Part shown: in pieces, positions 58,258 through 64,000 of the stretch
Numbering within the stretch: position 1 is the first letter of the stretch
How the letters are laid out: each line of letters begins with the position of its first letter
Source of the DNA: Hortaea werneckii
Lineage: Eukaryota > Ascomycota > Dothideomycetes > Mycosphaerellales > Teratosphaeriaceae
Assembly (NCBI GenBank): GCA_037044905.1
Contig: JBAOKB010000037.1
Coordinates: forward strand, 1,240,001 to 1,304,000
Direction of reading: 5' to 3'
DNA: 64,000 nt
Made by a program: the position numbers and the translations under genes
Notes under the pieces: generated by a model
Seen by the model: only the letters and a program-made list of their open reading frames with translations
What the model was told of the DNA's origin: nothing
The model's database searches: none

Positions 58258-59252
58258 GGTCGTGCTTTTGTGCTTCTTGGAAATGGGTCTATTCCGAAAT
58301 ATTGTCACGGGACGAGGGAATGTGAGGTTCACAGTGTATCTGAAGCTCTAGCGGTCAGTCTAGCTGGAGCAGAAATTCGTTCTGGAAGCTTTGGAAGCTT
58401 CCAGATGCTGGAAAGATGCACGCACTCTCAGTAGCCCGGCCCCGCGCGGGGCAAGCGCCAGGCACAGGAACAGGTATGGCTGCGGAACGTTTCGACAAAA
58501 TACCGAAAAACATGTGAGTCTGTCTCTAGATATCTTCGCAAGTAGATTTGCGTGTGCTGTAGAAGTAATTTGCGTCACACTGTGAACCATGTATACATTG
58601 CTCGCTACTCTCACTGCGGGCTTCTCAATCCCTCAAGTGAACTGTGTGAAGCTCGAACGCTGTTGGCCATGAATCGCAAGTGAACCCTTTTCGTACGCCA
58701 CAATGATCTGGACTCATTGCGTTCCAAGCTTCACTGTAATCACAGTGTTGTGTCGCTAGATCCGGGATTTGTTGCTTGAATACATAGGTACCCATATCCG
58801 GAAGCTAGTGCAGCTGCTTGCGAGGAGGAAGATCAACTGATACGTCAATAGCATGCACATGCGGTACCTGCTTCTGCAACCCAAGATGCAACGCGAACGT
58901 TTTGGTGTCATGCGGTTGGTGAACTTCAGGCGGGCTGCTGAAGGCCATACCCGTGTAGAGGACGGCGCGGAGAATGTCCCATCGTCTGGGGCACCATGTG
59001 CTAGCTTTCAGTCCAGTGCCGGTGCGTGCTCATGATGCAAGTAGACATATCTGTCAACCTCAGACCTGGCCATTGTCGGTCGGCTCTTTCCATACGCCGA
59101 CGGTTCCTGCCGGTGATATTCCACATGCAGCATGGGATCTCACCGGCACGATCGACACATCGACTTCCTTTCTTCAAGGCGTATCGCAATGCGCGCAGAA
59201 GCATCAACCTCAGCACCTTAAGAGGACAGGCCGGTTTCCAGTCCATACCACA
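58258..59252. other. Intergenic, about 1 kb
   Basis: CYP40 promoter and OTU gene 3' flank. Nothing seen. Confidence 0.5.
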
Positions 59253-60164
59253 TCATCCCTTACTCGACCGGAGACTGTTATAATGCTCACCCAGTCCAAA
59301 CCCATGCTTATAATACCCCAACCACATCTTCCTCTCGCTCCCCTTCCCGGACTCGATCTTCTCCACCCGCCCAAAATCCTGCAGCACATGGATATCCACG
59401 CCGTACGTCTTCGCCAGCGCCATCAATTCCATCTGCCCGCCCCATTCGCCCGTGTCGCGGATCTTGTGCAGATACCCTGGCAAAGGCTCCTCGAGGAAGG
59501 GTACGAAGTCATCCTGATGCTTCTCGATGTAGTCTGCCGCTACGGCGCGCACAGTCTTGTAAGGTAGCTCGGGTTGATCGCCTGGTGCTGAGCCGAGCGG
59601 TACCTGCAGCTGTTCGAGCTGATCCGCTACGGCGGAGTAGAGGCAATGTCCGTCGGCGCGGATCTCCTTCTCGTATAACCCGCGCTCTTTCATGTACTCC
59701 AACATGCGTTCTCGCTCTTGCTGCTTCATGTCCGGGAGGTTCTTCGCTTCCTCTGCCGCCTGCTGTGCTTGTTCTTCCTGCTCTGCTGCCCGTCGTGCTA
59801 GACGTGCTTTCTGTCTATTTGGCTTCTTTGGCTGGGTCGGTTGTGGACTGTCTACATTACTTGGGCTCAAGTTGGACTGCTGCGACTGTGGTGCACCGTT
59901 AGTTTGAGATGCCTTTGGTTCAGCATCTTTATCCCCATCTACAGTCAGATCTTGCAGCTGCTCGCTTGGGACGTCCTCTTCCTGCGTCTCGCCGTTGAGC
60001 GCTGCAAGTTCTGCAGCCTGTCGCTCCTTCAGCTCGACTTCGAGACGGTCACATTCATCGTTCACGCCCTTGCGAGTCTTTTTGCTAGCCTGCTTCTTCT
60101 TCTGCGTGACACGGCTTTGTAAATCACGTTGCTCTTTCTTATGGCGAGTCTGTAATTCTTCCAT
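59253..60164 (-). CDS. OTU-domain deubiquitinase (OTUD6 / Otu2-like)
   Basis: 303 residues from the Met at 60164 (MEELQTRHKKEQRDL). A long charged coiled-coil N-terminus (Lys/Glu/Gln-rich, to about residue 145) precedes the OTU fold. Catalytic parts: Asp and Cys in IRADGHCLYSAVADQL (about residues 169-182), TGEWGGQMELMALA, and the His in GLGEHYNSLR near the end. This layout is that of OTUD6B/Otu2, linked to translation and ribosome-associated ubiquitin. An upstream in-frame Met at 60185 is possible. Intact. Confidence 0.94.
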   Translation of the reverse strand: MEELQTRHKKEQRDLQSRVTQKKKQASKKTRKGVNDECDRLEVELKERQAAELAALNGETQEEDVPSEQLQDLTVDGDKDAEPKASQTNGAPQSQQSNLSPSNVDSPQPTQPKKPNRQKARLARRAAEQEEQAQQAAEEAKNLPDMKQQERERMLEYMKERGLYEKEIRADGHCLYSAVADQLEQLQVPLGSAPGDQPELPYKTVRAVAADYIEKHQDDFVPFLEEPLPGYLHKIRDTGEWGGQMELMALAKTYGVDIHVLQDFGRVEKIESGKGSERKMWLGYYKHGFGLGEHYNSLRSSKG

Positions 60165-61562
60165 GATATCAATCGCACAGAGCAAACCAGGTCACCGAAG
60201 TCACAGTCTTTGACACAACATGAACGTGAGGGGCGCTGCTGGTTCAAGACGGATGAGATTCACTCGGATGTGACCAGACTTCCTTCCGACAAGCGGGTCT
60301 ACGGCCGCGTTGCCGCATCATCAGCAATTGGGGTCTCTCCCGCATGCGCCGACGCCCTGACTTTCAGGAGTCCGCCTCCTATGTACTCATGCCAACGACA
60401 ACTTGAAGAATCCAACCTTTCCATCTCGCCATGAAGAAAAAAAAAGAAAAGAAAAAAAAAAGAAAAATACTACAGAATAGCTCAGAAAACAAATACGTTG
60501 CCTGCACAGCCTCCCACTAAGAAACGCTCTGTCAAAAAAGAACCAAAAGCCTCCGTCCTCCTCGGCCGCGGCACACTACTTTTGTCATCCCCAAGAACAA
60601 CCAGCACCGCCACACAGGAAAATCCCATCTTCGGAAACTCCCAAGCCCCCTCAAAAGCGAAACTCTGTATCTATAGCCCAGGGCTACCAGGCATATAACC
60701 ACCCCGACCCATCACTTTGGAATTCCAGTAAAGCTACCAAATTTCCCTTCTCTTTCCCGTGTCCGCGGCCGTTTGGGGAAAATTTTTGCTCTGCCGCGCT
60801 GGTGTGAAGGGGTGAGGTGGGTTATTTGGAACCATTATGCCGAACGGGTACCAGACAAACCGTTCGATGACGAAGCGACCCGTGGTGCTGGGCTCTGGCG
60901 CTCCGGTCCTCGGTATTCGAGAGAGAGCGACCACGTGGGTGTTCAGATGCTCGGGTCATAATAGGGATCTGTTATCCCGAAGTATCTCGAAGGGTTATCT
61001 TGACTTCAGAGGACGGTTTTCGGTGAGCAGAAGGCTGCGTGGTGTTTCTTGCTAATTGCAATTCTTTTCGTCAATATCTGTCATGATGAAAGTGAGGTAT
61101 AGGATGTTGTCATTGTCGTCATCCGAAGTGACAGCTCTATAGCTGTAGCAAGTAGTGGAGCATACCTAGGTATGGAAAAGCCTAGGCTCTGCTGAGCTGC
61201 TTTAGTAGCTCTCTGCCCAACTTTGTGAGCTGGACTTGAATCAAACAACGGGAATGTCGATGGAACTTGCCACGTATTGATACAATGTTGAGAGCAACCG
61301 ATATCAGATTGAGGAAAGGCAAGGGGCTCTTTCGTCCCGTTTGTGATTAAAATGTAAAGAAAGGTCTATATTGTATACATCGCTCGTGACAATCGGATCT
61401 GCATTCTTCAAGGATCGAAATGCCTTATTCCTCTCTCTATATTATTGTACGGTAAAATGATCGTTCCCAAGATGAAAGACCTCTATGTAGCGAGTGCTGT
61501 TTGCTTCAAGCATGTCGTCAGGAAGCATTAAAAAAAGGAATTAACAGCCCGAAAAAACATGT
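60165..61562. other. Intergenic, 1.4 kb
   Basis: OTU promoter and 3' flank of the GT2 gene. An A-rich run lies at 60436-60468. No gene seen. Confidence 0.5.
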
Positions 61563-64000
61563 TTACCAGGTGAACCTCATCAGACCCGGGTTGAGCGCAA
61601 TCGGCAGGAAAAAGTGCCCGAAGACAATCGTACTCAGCGGCCAGATGGAGATGAAGAGCTTGATGCGCCACAGCTCGGGGATAAAGTGCGCGCAGACAAT
61701 CATCATCGCCGTGCACAGGATGCAGAACACGAACGTGAACTTGAAGCTCTTCAGGATCTTCGGCACTTCCTGGAAGAAGGTGGTGTCTTCGGCTTCCTTG
61801 CTAGTCGCTCCCCAGGACATGTCGATGCTGAACATGTGGCTGAGCAGGGCTTGAGAGACGTGCAGGGAGATGCCTCCCAGGAAGATCGTAAGCAGCGGTA
61901 CCCAGCTGAAGTTCTCGAGCAGGCCAGAGAGGATGTTCTTCTCGCCGATACGGTAGCGGAGGACTGCGAGCGAGACGTTGCCGAGAGCCGAGAAGATGAT
62001 GACGATGGCAAAGTAGACCTTGAAGGAGTCAAGGTAGTACTTGTCAAGATGTCCGTTCATCCAGCCAGTAAGGAAGTAGTTGAGCAGGGTCAACAGCCAC
62101 GCAGAACCCAGAGCGTAGTAAGTACCGACGTATGCCATAATAGTGAGCTTCGACGGGAAAGGCATGCAGCTTGTCATGAAGTTCCTGAAAAGCTTGGTAA
62201 AGGGTCCACGGCGCGGCCAGTCCTTGAGAGGGTGGAAGATGAGCTCGTTGCAGCCGTAGGCGTACTTCTCCCAACGTGCCAGTTCGTCGTACACGGTGAG
62301 AGACACACCCTCCTTGTAACCATCGCCAGTGTAACCACCAAGACGCACAATGTAACCAGCGGTCTGTAGACGCAGGGCCATGTCGAAGTCCTCAGACACC
62401 GTCTCCTCAGACCAGTACTTCTCACGCTCGTCGCCGTCAATAGCGTCGTAAGCGATCTCTTGCATGGCAGTCCAGCGCATGATAGCGTTGTGGCCGACGA
62501 AAGGCGCTACGTCACCGTTGGCAACAGCGTATCTGATCTGCGTGTAGACCAGGTTCGTGAAGAAAGTGATACCGCGCTCGAAGAAGGAATCGGTGATGTT
62601 CATGACACCGGAGGGATACTGGATGATGGCGACCTGTGGGCATTGCTCCATCTCAGATACGGCATCGAGGAAGCAGTCGGTCGGTACACGGGTGTCAGAG
62701 TCAATGATCAAGATGTAGTCGCCGATGCGGATGTTACCGTCAGCCCAGGTGCGACCCTGATCTTCTTCGACAGCTTGGGTAAGCGCATCGCGGTATGCCT
62801 GAGCCTCGTCCTCCTGGGTCCACTGCTCGTGGCGCTGGATGTCCTTGAGCTTCTCCTCCACACGAACGCTGACCCACATGGCGTAGTTCATGTTAGAAGC
62901 CTTTTTGAACTTTCCGCGACGGAGGAAAGCCTCGGAGCCATCCTTGGGCTTCGGGTTGTGTTTCGGACGAGCGACCCAGCCAATATTGTGCTCGTCGTAG
63001 AAGTCCTGGCGAGCGCGCGCATCCTCTTCGGAGATCAGCTGCATGCCGTCGTCGTTGATGAAGATGTTGGCGGAGCCGCCCTGCATCTCGTATGTTGAAA
63101 TGGCAGCCTTCAACGATCTGATCGTAGGCTCAATGACAGATTGAAGGCCTTCCTTGTAGACTGGCATTTGAATCGTTACGTGGGGGAGGACGGCAACGTC
63201 GCGGTGGAGACGCTTTGGTGCTTGACCGGAGTAGAACTTGGAGTTCTGCTGCATCTGAGAGATAGGGCCGATAAGTTGAGCAATGTTACCAACGAGAGCC
63301 TGGAAGAAGAAAAGGGCCAGCCACGCCTGAGGGATGACGACGAGAACGAAGGCGATACGGATGTAGTCCCCATCGACCCAAATCTCCTTTGCAATGTTTT
63401 GCCAACCGGAGCCGAGGGCGGTGACTGTCAGGCAGAGGGTGAATGCAGAGATGATGGGCATCCACATGCAAATGCCGCGCTTGGTGTCCACTGCCCCGGC
63501 CTCGAGATCGGCCTCTTCCTGGGAGATCTCATTGACCTCGACAGCACCCTCCTCCTTCTTCTCATCATCGCCGGCTGTCTCGTCGTCCCAGATCATTTCC
63601 ATGAGCTGCTGCTCAATCTTTGCCGCACGGTCGAGAAGGTGGCGAGGCTCGTCGTCCCAAACAACGAGTATTCCACGGTCGGCAATGAAGGCAGCAAATT
63701 GATGCTTCTGGCAACGAGGGAGGTATGACATGTCGGGAAGGACCTGAAGACGGAGGCCGCCTTTGAGTGGAACGAACGGTCGGTCATTGTTGTGAAGGAA
63801 GAGCTTGATGACTCTGGTGTTGACGGTCATGGCAGTCTAATTTAATCAGTAACAGCCACCGGGTTGCAGCAGGCATGATGGACTTACTCGGACATTGAGG
63901 GTCTCTACAGCCTTGAAGAAACCATAAGGCTCCTCGACAATGTCTGCGGGGCAGCAGGTATAAGCACCGCGACCCTTCTTAAGGATAACACCCTCGTCAT
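61563..64000 (-). CDS. Family-2 glycosyltransferase, cellulose-synthase-like membrane synthase, 5'-partial
   Basis: Processive GT2 polysaccharide synthase at the membrane; the product cannot be named from sequence (a beta-glucan is possible). The last exon is 61563-63836; intron 63837-63887 (GTAAGT...TAG) joins ETLNVR to TAMTVNTRV, and the upstream exon runs past the window edge. Seen: TM helices near residues 120-190 of the visible part, QMPVYKEGLQSVIEP, FINDDGMQ, IDSDTRVPTDCF (DxD-like), SEEDFDMALRLQTAGY, the acceptor-site region YGCNELIFHP, then five or six C-terminal TM helices. No QxxRW motif is apparent, unlike bacterial cellulose synthase. A conserved block before the intron reads GRGAYTCCPADIVEEPYGFF. 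Intact. Confidence 0.88.

Noticed and set aside
57412..58434. Long plus-strand frame (340 codons) opposite CYP40
   Set aside because: It mirrors the conserved CYP40 gene codon for codon and has no family character of its own; GC-rich codon bias keeps the opposite frame open.
61614..63728. Three long plus-strand frames opposite the GT2 gene
   Set aside because: Shadows of the clearly conserved synthase on the other strand.
1..64000. CRISPR arrays, transposons, rRNA genes, secondary-metabolite cluster
   Set aside because: No regularly spaced repeats, terminal repeats, transposase or reverse transcriptase, rRNA motifs, or PKS/NRPS/terpene genes were found. The MFS transporter stands alone.

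Overview
The window is nuclear DNA of a filamentous ascomycete (Pezizomycotina), probably a dothideomycete; the class assignment is inference. Evidence: short GT-AG introns (about 50-115 bp) with CTAAC/CTGAC-type branch sites, GC-rich compact coding, and a typical Pezizomycotina gene set (Fhl1-like forkhead factor, Thi5/NMT1, CnjB-type zinc-knuckle protein, Bud2-type RasGAP, ISWI, CYP40, Otu2, fungal GT2 synthase). No transposon, CRISPR, rRNA or convincing tRNA gene was seen.

Layout. 1-6.3 kb: FHL1-like forkhead factor (+, probably cut at the left edge) converging on an orphan gene (-). 6.3-9.05 kb: gene-free. 9.05-11.9 kb: two tandem four-TM paralogues and a membrane-anchored polysaccharide deacetylase, all (-). 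12.2-14.7 kb: M20 dipeptidase and MBF1 (+). 15.9-17.7 kb: MFS drug-type transporter (-). 18.5-21.5 kb: small conserved fungal gene and THI5/NMT1 (+), the latter headed by a TPP riboswitch and upstream ORFs. 22.5-28.3 kb: phospholipase D (+). 28.9-31.05 kb: two diverged paralogues with mitochondrial-type leaders (-). 31.6-35.7 kb: twelve-knuckle CCHC protein and a conserved membrane protein (+). 36.6-38.2 kb: Na+/H+ exchanger (+). 38.4-41.8 kb: membrane protein and a CBM21-GH15 glucoamylase (-). 42.8-46.2 kb: ISWI ATPase (+). 46.5-60.2 kb: orphan gene, Bud2-like RasGAP, disordered protein, CYP40 and OTU protease, all (-). 61.6-64 kb: GT2 polysaccharide synthase (-), running off the right edge.

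A striking property concerns the text itself. Many conserved genes between 1 and about 35.7 kb are broken by single-base frame switches, most of them repaired by adding one base to a short run. From 36.6 to 64 kb almost every gene reads cleanly. I give gene spans from first to last codon across these breaks and name each break. Base-calling error in one part of the assembly is the simplest explanation.

The best regulatory find is the THI5 leader. A TPP aptamer at 20033-20182 lies inside a predicted 5'-UTR intron, and alternative splicing would change a short upstream ORF that can overlap the THI5 start. The genes form no single pathway; this looks like an ordinary housekeeping and cell-wall/sugar segment with two small tandem families of unknown function.
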